Below, piece by piece: positions 35,303 to 47,297 of a stretch of DNA of 64,000 bases. The stretch is from Marasmius tenuissimus. Its lineage: Eukaryota; Basidiomycota; Agaricomycetes; Agaricales; Marasmiaceae. The notes under the pieces are model-generated. The model worked only from the letters and a program-made list of their open reading frames with translations, was not told the origin of the DNA and did not search any database. The DNA lies in NCBI GenBank assembly GCA_029532415.1, contig JAQOTA010000015.1:806001-870000 (forward strand). Direction: 5' to 3'. The position numbers and the translations under genes were made by a program. The stretch's first letter is position 1, and every line of letters begins with the position of its first letter.

Positions 35303-35408
35303 CATGAACGATCGTTGTCGTCTGGTTGACTTGGTCCCCTTGAATTTGGACAAAGTTGCCGCCGCTGATGTGAAAGTTGTGCGCCTTTCGGAAAAACTCG
35401 GAGGTCAT
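35303..35408 (-). pseudogene. Family copy B, N-terminal exon fragment
   Basis: Start ATG at 35408. Encodes MTSEFFRKAHNFHISGGNF and on to GDQVNQTTTIVH, matching the N-terminus of copies C and D, then stops at the insertion. The codon split by the insertion is completed at 25854, giving IVHVKEK as in copy C. The first seven bases (35303-35309) are the target duplication. Confidence 0.92.
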
Positions 35409-36033
35409 CGATTATACAAGTAGCTGGGTGTGTGTTGAAGGAGAGGAAAGCGAGGCGGCGCTCGAATTTAGGTGGTGGTACCAGGTGTAGCTGTACCAGG
35501 TTACCATCAGGATTCAGAACACGCGGCATCCATGACCCAATAGTAAATTCACTGTTTCTTTTGGACCCCCCACACGATTCCTGAGGTTCTGGTCAGTAAT
35601 TTCCTTATCGAGACGAATATATCTGTCACATCAGGAAGACGAGTAATTTTCCGGCGGCCGGTTTCGGCAGTTCTTGGCTTTTCAGCCATTCTCGCAGGCT
35701 GACAGGCTCAAAGGTCCAAAAAAGCTACACAAATACCGCACTCAGAGAACCATATGTCATGCTAATGGAAAGATAAATACCATCAGCATGGTCTATCCAG
35801 ACCGAAAATTATTGTGAGCCTACATTTTGCCTCGGGAAATGGGCTGTATGGCCGGGTTTGTGTGCTGAAGACCCAGCCTGCGGAAAAACAGACATAGCCG
35901 GTCAGGACCCTGATCCTTAGCGTAAAACGGCCAGGAACGGCCAAGACCGGTTTTTTGTGATCTTCCCGATGCATAAGCGTGGTGATTTCCAGGTAGAGCC
36001 CCGTAGAACACTCACATTGATAACAGGACTCAC

Positions 36034-36552
36034 CCTGCACTACGATCGCATCTACCTTCCACTCGTGAGCAGCTCGGAGGGCATACTCAACCGAGCTCAC
36101 CACCACGAATATCAGAGTCTTGTGCTCACGCTTGGAATCGTACAACCTTACTTGTTCAACATACTTTGCAAGGTCGACGCCGAAGGCGAACCAGATAGCG
36201 GCAGGTTTTCCTTCGAGGATGGCATGAAGACGCGGATCGTCGGAGGCCTCAGTAGTATCCAGGATCCACCCTATGAATCCAACTCCAACCGGCACTGGGT
36301 CGTCATCTTTCAAGTTGAGGGTTCGTCGAACTATGTTGAAATCTCCCTTGATATCTTGAGCTGTTCTGAACTCTGCGTTGCTCATCAGTATGGCACATCG
36401 CTTTGATAAAACCACGAACTCGAATACTCAACCTGCTCCTATGAACCCGAATATTCCTGCCTTGGTTACAGCGTTAGTAAGCTCTCCTCTTCCGCCGAAG
36501 CCCATGGGGGCTTGTACGATAGGTGCGTTGATATCTAGTCCACTATTGTCTG
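36034..36552 (-). pseudogene. Nitronate monooxygenase fragment
   Basis: Two exons can be read: about 36433-36552 and 36034-36372, joined by a 60-bp intron with TACTGATG branch-like motif. They encode the FMN-binding N-terminal half of a nitronate monooxygenase (2-nitropropane dioxygenase): INAPIVQAPMGFGGRGEL, KAGIFGFIGA, then PVGVGFIGWIL, KPAAIWFAFGVDLAKYV, KTLIFVVVSSVEYALRAA and WKVDAIVVQG. Nitronate monooxygenases oxidise alkyl nitronates with flavin. The conserved continuation (EAGGHG and the rest of the barrel) is not found in the following 250 bp, nor a convincing start upstream, so this is a truncated relic lying just upstream of copy B's original promoter. Confidence 0.8.
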
Positions 36553-37109
36553 AGCGTTAAACAGGAAAAGAGACTTAGGAGCGTACTGAGAAGTTTCGTC
36601 AAGGGAGTGACAATTCGGGACATTTTGATCAGACACTTTAGTGGCCGCTATCTTCCTTATAGCGATTATAGGAGAGGGATGTTTCGGATGAACGCCTTTT
36701 CGGCCTCGGAGGAAACGGACAGACACTGAACAGTTGAATGAATACTCCACGCCACCTATTCAAGAGAGGGCAAGAGGTGTCCCACAGAAATGTAGCATGA
36801 TCAATCAGTAATAGAGTCATAGACAGTGGCGGCCAAAGCTAGTGAGCTGTTTTGTCCCACGGGCTGGCTATGACGGTGATCGAGCGGATTGCGGGCCAAG
36901 TTTGCAGAGAAATATCAAAGGGGTAAGTACGAGGTACTTACATTATTAGGAGGAGCATCATTGAACAAAAATACACATTTAGTGCAATTTCCGCCAGGGG
37001 GACAACAAGATTAAACAAGCCTACAATTTTGGAGAGCAGACCAGTCCGGCAGCAGATTCTGAAGGCGAAAGTTCGAGTCCATAAATACGCCTAGTACGCC
37101 GATATACAA
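36553..37109. other. Intergenic, no gene seen
   Basis: Between the nitronate monooxygenase relic and the 3' end of the DUF2235-WD40 gene. No supported frame. Confidence 0.5.
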
Positions 37110-40100
37110 TCAAGCCTTCGATGGCTTGAAGAAATAGCCTTCCTCTGATGCATGTTTAAGCAACCTCTTGCCGCTGGGCCCCTCTTCATCCCATAGAGTG
37201 ACGCCACCGCGATACCGGGTCCCCACCGCGATGCATCGTGATTCCCCATCAGCATACGACAGCGAGTAGATAGCTGAGTGGTGATCCATTTTCCCTCCAT
37301 ATGACTTTATCTGGTCCGCAGAAACGTCAAATATCTCGACCGTTCCCGAGGCATCATCATGGCCACACACTAAACGATCACCAGCACCAGCCAGGGCACT
37401 GATGCTCGAGTTTGTCTTAGTCAGCTCCTTTTGCAAGAACTCTTGCTCCTGCCAAGTCCATCTGCGAATGGTGCAATCGTCGCCTCCAGTGTAGAAGCAA
37501 TCGTTCGTTGGAAACGCGACGGCACGTGCTCCGACGACTACGTCCATGACCTTGCAGTCCGTTGACTCGGATTCTACGTCCCACATGTAGACCTTATCAT
37601 CCTTAGAAGTGGCAACGAGCTTTTTCGAGTCTGGGGAGAGCGAAAAGCTAGTAATGGTGTCGTCTGGACCACGGTAGAACGGCTGCGCCCCGTCGGGCGT
37701 GCGAACTTCATCCCTTGGTGGCGGGTCAGACTCATGGTTCATCAGAACGCTCCAGGACCATATACCGTGTCCTGAAAGCCCTGACGTTGAGTAGTATACC
37801 CTTCCATTATTGGAGGAGAAGCGAACGTCCAAGATTGAATCCTTTTCGTCATGGGCCTTTTGGAGGATGGCCCGGGCGCTGCGCTTATCGGAGTCATGCT
37901 TTCCGATTTCCCACACTACAACCTTTTTGTCATCGCGAGGCTCGTTAAAGCCGGCGGCGACAAGGCAGCCATTTGGGGAGATCGCAACACAGCAAACACG
38001 AATGTTGTCGGAAGGCAGCAATGAAAGGGAGGATTGCGATCTAGAATTTACCTCCAAAAACGAGTTGGAAGTGGTGTCAACAACCGTGATTTTCCCTGAG
38101 TCACGGGCGAGGTACACCAGGCAACTCCCGTCTGCAGATATGGAGACCTTAACGGGCCCAGGTTGTGGCAACGTGAATATTTCGCCTGGCAATGATAATG
38201 TCAATCACTGTCAGAAAGCGTGAAAGCAAGCACGTCATATCCAGACACACCTGTTCCGAAGGTGGAGAGAAATTTCCACGCAAACTCTTTCAGGTCGTCG
38301 TTTTTGTGCGGTAGTCTCATCATGTCACCAAGGACCGGCGGCAGACGTCGAGGCGCGTTCTTTTGGAATAGGTGGGCACCCGCTTGAATCAAGGCGTCCA
38401 TTGCACCTGTCGCATCGCACTGCTGCTTCGGAGAGTCGATTCCCTTTTCCTGGAAATCCTCGTACAGTTTACGTATCAGGTCCTGAAACTGCAACCGCCC
38501 CTCTCCTATTGTGACCACTCACCGTTAGCTATACGACGTCAGGAAGTGCAACTGACTCGACTTACTTTGTCCTGCCAGTCTCTTGAGCTTGTCCATGACC
38601 ATGGTTAACTCGTCGTGGGACGCTGCCACATCCGCCGGCTGAGGGCATGTGGCGACTCCTATAGACTTGTAGACTCGTTTTTCGTGCAGGAGTTTCACGT
38701 TTTGGAAGTATGTTAAAAACTCATGAGCTCTGGTGGGGGTGCCATCTGGCTCAACATGTTCGTGAATGGACTCGGAGTCTTGATATTCGTGGGGTAGATT
38801 GTCCCGAGCGTATTGTCCCTTTTTTACCGAATATACCGACTGGTGAATACGTTGTCCAGGTAAAATGTGACGTCGTTCCCCTAGATGAGGCCTGTAACTT
38901 AGTTTGAGCTCTTGTATGAAGACGGATGAAGTCGGACGCTTTACCGACGCGTAGTCTTATTATCTTCAGCATACGAGCGCTCTGCTTTAGGAGTTCGCGC
39001 TGACTGCGAACCGTAGGCAAGATGTTTTAACGGGAGGCATTCGAGTAGTTTCCAAAGCCCTTTAAGGGACTCCTTGATTACGGGTTCGTCCTTCATAGTA
39101 GGATCGTCCGTGGAGCTACCAACGAAAAGATCTTTGATGTGCAACCCAGCTCTCTCGGCCTCTTGGCTCATCCAACGGAGAGCAGGGCGGTTGTTATTAA
39201 GAGCCGCATTTTCCGCATTTCCGCCTCCACTATGTTGTATGGAGGAAAATCAACGACTGGCGATCAGCGAATGGTGGTGATACACGTACATATCCGAGTG
39301 CGTTCCGACGAACCAGACTTCCTTTGTATGGGGCATGCTCGGATTTTTCCCATAATCTGAGACTGGGCTCCCGCCTCCGCAAGCATAGTCAGGGAGGAAT
39401 TTGATCCGTCGTTCATCGAGAGCTAGAGCATGACGAAAGTAGCATACGTGCTGCATGCCCTCCACTGTCATAGGGAGGCTCTCGTTCCGTACAACGCCAA
39501 CAGAGGAGACTGTATCCCTGAGTTCGAGTTAACGAGTTGAGTTTCTGAGAATATATCCTGATAGTCGATACAGTACGTACCACGCTCCGACGAAATGTAC
39601 CTTAACCTCCCGACAGAAGGTTCTTTTGAACCGCAAAGCCGGCTCCTCCGCACCTCTCTCAGCCCCGAGTCGTTTAGGGTCATCGAGGCGTGGCTTCATA
39701 GTACCAGACATTTCCGGTGGAGATGGAGGCCCATCATGTTTCTGTTGCGAACGATAGTAAAGTTCATATGCGCTGAGTAAGGTGATCAGCTCGAGGTTGA
39801 TCAAGGTCTACAAGATACCCACAAGGGTATTTGGCCTTCATTCCCTTTATAAATCAATCCAACCTGTGGATCTGAGGTAAGTACTCATGCATGAACAACA
39901 GCCTTTTGTGTCTACCTTTTCTATCATAGCTGAGAGGGCGCGTGCTTGGTATGCACCTCGAGAGAAACCTGGTACCGGTTATCAATGCTCAGAACACACA
40001 GCGCCACAGACACTGACGCGGAGGGATCGCGGAGGAGTCACCCACCGATTAGATAAATGCGATCATTTGGCCGGTAATACTCGCTGAGCCACGTATATGC

Positions 40101-40682
40101 CTTGAGGATGATTTGTTGGAAGCGGCTGTAACTTGATTACTGGGAACGAGCTGCAGAAAGATAATGTCGGACACTCACAAGGCAACCATTAGATCCAACC
40201 GATGTCCGATTAGCCCGAGGTAATAATTCATTCCCTTGTGGTTAGGAACAGGATAGGTTCCGATACCACTGTCATAGTACGTGAGTTGATTCTCGTCTTT
40301 TTGAAGTCGGCTGTACAATTCGACCACGTTAGTGTTCTGTCGGAGACTTGACAGTGAGTCTCGTTATGACTGTATGGAACGATTGAGGGCTTACTCTGCT
40401 GCTGAACTTATTCGAGGTTCCATCGATACAGATAACCAGGTTCCTGCTGCAATGGTGCCCATTACTGATAACATTGTGCTTGCTCACAGAGCAAGGAATT
40501 GGGTCAATCTTCGTGGTGTCTGGAGTCGATGAGGATTCATGCTGAGTTTCAGAAGGCCCAGGTGGGGTGGGGGAATCAGGGTTCTCTGGTGGAGGAGATG
40601 AATTGAACCATGACTGGAGTAGTGATAGTAGGGCCATGATTTCGAGGGGAGTTTGTCTGTGCAAAGGACAAGCAAGTGCCAT
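37110..40682 (-). CDS. DUF2235 (Tle1-like lipase) + WD40 protein, 993 aa
   Basis: Eleven exons on the minus strand: 40395-40682, 40179-40336, 40046-40125, 39916-39968, 39823-39863, 39581-39772, 39290-39517, 38945-39229, 38566-38891, 38251-38505, 37110-38185; 994 codons with every phase matching and introns of 50-77 bp. Residues ~80-465 form a DUF2235/Tle1-like alpha/beta hydrolase: NLVICIDGTSNKFS, the nucleophile elbow GFSRGA (Ser ~178), the acid HSDIGGGN (Asp ~346) and the His in GQRIHQSV (~458). A helical linker follows, then WD40-type beta-propeller repeats over the last ~350 residues (VVVWEIGK, VYMWDVES, IRRWTWQE, VTLWDEEG). Bacterial Tle1 members are phospholipases; here the enzyme is fused to a likely sensing or scaffold propeller. 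The alternative start ATG at 40637 cannot be excluded. Intact, with no signal peptide. Confidence 0.9.
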
Positions 40683-42740
40683 GGATTTATGTTATCGTTC
40701 TGGGTATTCCTCCCGCCAGCAGGGAGGCTGATGACATTCACCGGCAAGTGACTTGCAGGACCTCATCTGCGATTTCGATATGTGAATGAAAGAAAGAAGC
40801 TTCTCAGGACTTCTCCCGTCCAAACTGTTCCTTGTGAAACATGTGCTATTGGATCGGAGTCAGGAAGAATCAAAATGCCTCTATTTTACCGAAAGCCGAT
40901 CGGCTAGGCTGATCAGCCTAAAATTCCAATACCTCATGGTAGCTTGTATATACCTTGAGAGCTATCATGAATACAACGTGAAGTCGAAGAGACTGAGGGA
41001 GTATATTTACATTTCGTGCCAAAACGTAGCCTGCCAGTCAGTTGACTTAGGCAGGCGAAACCCGGCCGCAGCCGGCAGATTTAGGTTCCGCGGGCCAACT
41101 CCGTGTCGCCTCTTTGCACGCAGAATCATGATCATAGCAGGTAATCGGATAGGTACCGAGCTGGGACTTGTGTACAGGCTTCGAAAGCCAGGCGCAAGCT
41201 GCTCGATAGACCCCAGATCTCAAAGAGGTTTACGCACAATTAGAAGAATTAGGTGAAAATGAGGCGAAACATGGTTTCCAGCAGGTCAGAAATCCGTCAG
41301 CAAACATCAGTTCACGTCGGCTTCATCGGAGGCTGTCTGTTGGCGTCGGCCGGCATCAGCTTGCTTCTCGTTGGGACATTTACTAGTCGGGTTGGGCAGA
41401 AGCTGGCGAAAAAAGGAAGAAGGAAATACAACGCCTCCCTCACTGGGCGTTCGACACTCGGACTGCATCCAGGCAACCGCATTGAGCAACGAGTCTTGAG
41501 GCTTGAGCGCTGTAGCCATCCGCCATCAGTAGAGTACTGACTGTGGAGACCAAAGCCAGTCGGTGGCGGAGCGCTCAGGATCGTCTATTTCAATCAGTAC
41601 TCTACTCAGTCACGGTCCAGCGTTCAACGTTCAACGTCCACGTTCAGCCCCCAAACTCCAGCCTGTCAATTGCGCAACCAAAAAGCCATCATCATTTTCT
41701 CCTCGTTTCTGACACATTTCCGATCTGCACCGATCCCCCCTCTTCCATTCACCCCCCGCGACACAGTACACACTTGGACGCTCTCGAGCGAAATATGCTG
41801 ATCCACCCAAAATCCACCGCATCTCGCTGTACCCGGTGCGCGAGTGTATAGACACTCTACGAGCCCTTTGCCCAGGTTCTTGGCTGAATCCCTCGGTTCG
41901 CTTCCCTGTCCTTCCTTGACTCCATATCCTCACATCCCGGCTTTCCTCGAAATACTCTACATTTTCCCTTGATTCGTACGTCCCGTGCCACCTGCCAGTG
42001 CCATTGACTAACTCCACAGGACACACGCAGATCAGCAGATTCTGCGGAAGATCAGCTCATCGGAAGTTGAGATGGACAATTCATTGAGGCATGCGGATGA
42101 AGCATCAATGCAGAACGCGCACGGAGATCTTCAAAGAGCACAGGCTAGACTTTTTCCGACGTAGCTGACGGTCAAGAGTCAGTGGATAGCTTGTTGGTCC
42201 GTACATGTAGCGGAAATGTGACCACGGACGTTTCCAATGCCGAGCTGATTCGGCATGCCGGCGAGTGATGACTGCTTGAAGTCTCACCACGACCGCCCTC
42301 CATTTTATTCGTTCGATAACTCTGGCGCTCTGATATACCTCAAAAAGTAGACAACCCCAGACACGTCATGCTTTCGAGATGTGCGGATGTGGTTCTCGCT
42401 TCCCATCTCGCCCTCGAAGCAGATTGCAACTTGTCACCATGCCCGTTCTGTTCATCCTCGAGGGATAAACTGGGCCAGCAGTAGACGCATCAGACGAGCG
42501 TTATGTCGAACATGCCAATCTCACGGGCTTTTCTGCGTTCTTCCCGACGTTTGTGAAGTCATTCTCCCCATCGACGACCATTCTCGCAGTACCGATATCG
42601 TCACCAGGACCCACGTTTTCCCACTATTCACTCAACACGTTCTTTCGAGCCTCATTCCCTATACACGAGCTACGTCGTGTCGACCTGCTATCTACCAAGA
42701 GGGCAGCTAGCGTTCTACCCGAAGAAGAGTGGGAATGTGA
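40683..42740. other. No supported gene
   Basis: Promoter of the DUF2235-WD40 gene near its left end, then 2 kb of apparently decayed sequence. 42280-42350 shares a block (CACCACGACCGCC..CATTTTATTCGTTCGATAAC) with 57120-57160 and a shorter one with 47790-47830, showing that the repeat unit of the right half begins around here. Confidence 0.5.
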
Positions 42741-43358
42741 GTGGTCAGGAAGGAAATTTGCTGGTTATGTGGACTGCTCGACGAGCTAGACCACGCCGAG
42801 AGGGTGACAAGGATTGACGGTATTGAAGAGTACCTGTCGAGACTGGCCCGAGTCAACCCCACCTATCTACCTTTCTCCATTGCCTACATCGATCTCGGGC
42901 TTTCTCGGGATGTTCATCTCGGTGTTCTGGACATATTCACGAACCCGCAAGATCCATCCCTACCATACACATTGATGGAAAGGATTGCGGCCCTCCCCTC
43001 GGACCATATCGTGCGGAATATCAGAATCTCGATTCTTTCGACGCTGCTCCGTATTGTACGCCCATCATTGTCCATTGTGCGGAAAGCAGCCACCCCCCTC
43101 AGCCATCTACTCTACCATGAACAACTCGCGTCGCTCACCGTCGTTAATCCAGAAGATCTTTCTCGCCAGCAGTTCCATTACCTTGCAACCGAGTGTCATG
43201 TTGTGGGTCATGAAAGCCACTCGACGGTGGCCCATGAACTTGATTCAGCGGAGAGATGCTGGCCCTCATTATCCGCGGTTCGGCCAGCATCGGTCACGTT
43301 CAAAAATCTCACTCCGTTCCGAAGGCTACGAAGATCGACCATTGACCTCAAATCATAG
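42741..43358 (+). CDS. Hypothetical open frame, uncertain
   Basis: 206 codons open on the plus strand with fairly protein-like composition (IEEYLSRLARVNPTYLPFSI, ILSTLLRIVRPSLSIVRKAA) and preference for C/G in third positions. I do not recognise a domain. No convincing start context or downstream exon was found, and the frame may be an exon of a decayed gene in the repeat unit. Confidence 0.3.
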   Translation: MVRKEICWLCGLLDELDHAERVTRIDGIEEYLSRLARVNPTYLPFSIAYIDLGLSRDVHLGVLDIFTNPQDPSLPYTLMERIAALPSDHIVRNIRISILSTLLRIVRPSLSIVRKAATPLSHLLYHEQLASLTVVNPEDLSRQQFHYLATECHVVGHESHSTVAHELDSAERCWPSLSAVRPASVTFKNLTPFRRLRRSTIDLKS

Positions 43359-45491
43359 CCCGAATAATCACAGAACAACCTATATCAGACGAAATATATC
43401 CAAGCCGCCGTTCTCCAAACCACCGGTTCTTGTGTTGCTTGCCTGCCGCCCATCAATCTTCGCCAACGTCAGAAATTCCGCCAACTTGAGTTCCAACATC
43501 TCAGATGAAACAGGTCAAGATCATTGTTTCAGGGAGCTCAAGTCGCACCTTACGCTTCATACGGTCCGGGTACGAAGCTGCTGCACTGTAGCTGCGGGCG
43601 ATAATATCACGAGGAGCCGGTTAAGGAGGGCCAAGACGAGACCGGGAGGTAGATGGGAACGGAGAGGGTCGGTCATGAGCGGGCACGGCACTGTGTGAGA
43701 GATGCATAGGTGGCTGAGGTCACTGTACCTCTTTCTGATTTGATGGTGGGGGCAATTTGTACGACGATTATGAGATCCATTTCATTGACCAAGATCGCTG
43801 GGGAGTACCATGTATGTGTTCCATCTACCTTCCATGTCATTCCGTTAATCGAGCCCATTCTCGTTATCCAGGCTCCAACCTTCCCAGCGCCGCCTAGTCG
43901 GAGATGTTGACAATGACCATTACCAAACGGGTTTGTTACCCTCGTTCTCAAGGGGTATGCTCAACGCCGCCTGACTTGTCGGTTTTCTTGTTCGTCATCA
44001 TTCCCGATCCTTGGTACATCATGAGTGGCGAATACGGGACTGATATTGGTACAAGTCCAACCAGACGAAACCCTGGTTCTCGGGCCCTCTTGAGGGCTTC
44101 TTGAGTCTGACTTGATGTGAAGGATGAGACTGTGGGTGGCCTTGGGATGTGTGAACGCTGGGAGTTGCGTTACACCAATTTTCATCTTCGTCTCGAATTT
44201 ATGTTGACCGAACCCTCCATCCTAATAGGCTTGAACACCCTAAGTATTGACAGTAGAAGACTTCACGACTCAGCCTCGAAGACGCAGTGCTCGGGTCGCG
44301 TTCGCCGAGAGCCAGTGCCGGGTCAGTAGCTGCACGATATGTAGCTGCTCATTGGATGGAAATCCTACGCTGCTTCTGAATGCCCGACACGAGATAGTAA
44401 GTGGTTTTGACCAGCTTACATAGCACGAGTCAACGAGTTGGGGGTCGTTTCAACCCATCCCTAACGTTTTCGAGAAACGTTGTCGTGTTCTGGTAATCCG
44501 CCCGCCGGAGGGAAGGCACGGGTAAGGTTTGGAGGGGGTGATTTCATCGTAAGTTATCTCCGATACTCCACGACGAGAACATTGACATTGAACCACGTGT
44601 CTTCAGAAGATCCATGTCAATCCTCTTTCTATATCGCCACTTCCAGATCCTCCTTCAGACATTTGTCGTCGGGTACCCGAACAGTCTATTGCCTGTCGGT
44701 CCTCAATCGGACCTCTGGGCGAGCAAACCATACTGAGGAAACGTCATTGCGTGTCCTCGCAGCAGCGCATATGTTTTTTGGAATCTATCCGGTCACCTCA
44801 GGGAGAGACAGTCTGGAATTCGGGTTTCCGCGAGTAGGGTTTTGCGCCAAGTGTCAAGGAGGGTTTACTAGAGGGCGGCAGGGGCTGGCGTAGTGTCCGG
44901 AATAAGGTATGGTTCCTGCAGATAACTTTTGGAAGCCTCGGTTGTGCTGATTGTGTGCACTACGTTTTGGAACCAGGTTTTGCTGTTCGGGGCTTGAAGG
45001 CATGGTCTTTACCTGTGCGGGTGTACTGCACGCAGTTCGGGTAAAATAGTGAAGAATGACAATATATTTTTTGGGATTTGGCATACATGGACGGATAGTG
45101 TGAGAGCAGACAATATACTATAACAAAAGTCTTAGAAAGTGTGCCACCATTCATCACCAGGCAAGTGGGAGAATGCCCAGGTTGATGAGAAGGAAAGTAG
45201 ATGGCAATAGATAATGTGAGTCGAGGGGCATGTACTGAAGGCATTGCCTTTAACGCGATATTGGTCAATGGTCCTATCAAGAGTCTCTATGCCGGCGTCC
45301 AAAATGCTTGAATTTCGTAATGAGAACAAGGATACGGGACCTGAAGCTGGTAAATTGTCGAGCTCTCAGGGGCATCGCAGGATCTGATGGGTGAGTAGGA
45401 GTCGCCGGAAAGCCAGATGGCAGTGTCGAGGGTGAATTTCCGGGCAGAGAATCTGACAGCCAAAAATCAGGCAGTGTCAAGTACAAAGATA
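43359..45491. other. Degenerate region downstream of copy C
   Basis: No intact gene. A short minus-strand stretch at 43700-43900 (MGSINGMTWKVDG..) looks protein-like but is isolated. 44480-44890 is the second copy of the flanking module; 45240-45491 is the 3' flank shared with D and E. Confidence 0.45.
44480..44890 (+). repeat. Flanking module, copy 2 of 4
   Basis: Aligns with 53380-53770 and 61740-62160 (GCCGGAGxGAAxGCACGGG, CATCGGGTACTCGAGCCG-like, and GTAGGGTTTxGG blocks), more diverged than those two are from each other. Confidence 0.7.
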
Positions 45492-47297
45492 TCAATGAAG
45501 CGAACCTTGTTGAAACTGTTCGAATCGATCCGAGTCGTTCACGTGTTGGTAGATGTTGTCAAATCCGACATGTCGAGCAAAATCAGGGGTGGAGGGGTCG
45601 AAGCCTCGGGAGAGTTGATATTGGTGGATGAGTGCATAGTTGTCATTTGACCAAGACTGCGAGTAGTAGGCACTGAAGAGAGGGAGCTGGATGGGGAGGC
45701 TGAGATTGTTGCAGACATTGTGTGGGAGGGGAAATTGGCCGTCTTCATCAAAAGACCAGAAATGGATCGGAGAGGTGTCGCCATCAGGGTGGTCAAGAGG
45801 AGGTGGTCGGACAAAGAGGTAGATTGGTTGTTGGGATCGTCGTTGGTGTTTTGCTTCAAAGTCTGAAAGGTCGCCATACAACCAGGCGTAATGGTGGACG
45901 AGGTCTGGAAGATGTTAGCAGGTGGAAGGGAGTGAAAAACGACGACGCACTGTAAACACTCAGATCCTCGTCCAATGAGATTCCATGCGCGTGAAAAACC
46001 CTCGATGCTTGCGACAACCACACATCCTCTGCATACCAATTCCACGCCAACCAAACCTTGCCTCCACCATTGAGTGTGAATCTACTCGCGGTGTCAGATA
46101 AAGAAACGGAAAATTCCCATGAAACTCACCTTGTCAGCCCATTGTCCAACAATCTTAGATCTGAAAGACTATTTTCTAAGCTCGTCCAGGCGTTGTTTGC
46201 GATGGCGATGGGCGTGTTTGTCAACTGTGAAATCACAGTTGGTTGAGCATACCATTCAGGCACATTGGGCCTGGCCCACTCATAATCGGAAGACACGGCC
46301 TCGACGACGGCCCGATCGACTCCCCACGACTTGAGACTCGTAAACAAGCGTAACAGAACATCTTCCTGCCAGACGAGTTCTACAGTCAAAGGCAGGTCCA
46401 TATTCTCATCACTGAGGCCCCCTCCGTCGACATTGGGGTCTGGCCCTGGTGGACCCCGACAAATCATCCCTTTTCCTGCATCCAACCACAGCTCATTTTC
46501 ATTGAACAAGCAACCTAACTGCAACTGTGACCAGTTGGTTCAATTGATTCTGAGCATTACACTGGCTACTTACACTCAAGTTAACAAGATAAGTCTGACC
46601 CAACAGCCCTATCTTTCCCGTCAAGCTTGCGATTGGTGTCAAGTCTACAGCAAACATCAGCTGGACTAGATCAGCATGCATCCAAACACGCACCGTTATA
46701 CATTATGAGCGAGGGAATCGCAGACTTGTTGTAGCCGTACATTTGCGATGCATTTGATGTTCTGCGATAATATAAGATTGACAATGATGGGAAAAGATGG
46801 AACGAACAGTATTCTTGATAACATCCGAAAGTCTCGTTCGAAAGCCTGTCAAAAGAGTGTAAACTTCGATTAATGACAATCATTTCTGGACGACAACCCA
46901 CTTTTTGTGCGTCTGGACCACTATACTGCACCACAGTAAACATCGTGTCTTGTTTCCCTTGCACTCTTGCTGCACAGATCGTCTTGTCAGCTCGATATCC
47001 CTTTCTCCACCACTCTAGATCTCCATTGTCCCATTGTCGCGGGTACGTGTAGCATCCATTATCCTTTAGCTTGTGTATGTCGCCGCGCTTCACCTCATTG
47101 AACTGAACCACAGTTAGATTTTTGCATTCGGAGCGACACTCTATGCTCACCTCATCGAACTCTGTGACTTCTCTCTGCTTCTCCTTCACATGAACGATCG
47201 TTGTCGTGTGGTTGACTTGGTCCCCTTGGATTTGAACGAAATTGCCGCCGTGGATGCGAAAGTTACGGGCATTTTGGAAGAATTCGGAGGAAGACAT
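45492..47297 (-). CDS. Repeated ~480-aa family protein, copy C, 487 aa
   Basis: Reference model for the family: eight exons at 47151-47297, 46902-47102, 46808-46845, 46694-46761, 46574-46644, 46130-46524, 45951-46081, 45492-45904 (488 codons; every phase matches; introns 46-56 bp). N-terminal block FFQNARNFRIHGGNFVQIQG with GDQVN, then YPRQWDNGD, ADKTICAARV, MFTVVQYSGPDAQK, YGYNKSAIPSL, ELWLDAGKGMICRGPPGP, QPTVISQLTNTPIAIANN, WLSQASRVFHAHGISL, QQPIYLFVRPPP, HFWSFDEDGQFPLP and RGFDPSTPDFARHVGF. No signal peptide or membrane segment. The FxIxGGxFxxIxGD start resembles the short Gly/Asn-rich beta motif at the N-terminus of many Agaricomycete proteins, including some NLR-like ones. Function unknown. 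Confidence 0.92.

Noticed and set aside
37060..37095. tRNA-like B box (GTTCGAGTCC)
   Set aside because: No matching A box or acceptor stem could be built around it.
44960..45280. Minus-strand open frame of 106 codons downstream of copy C
   Set aside because: Falls in the shared 3' flank; not conserved as a frame in the flanks of D and E.
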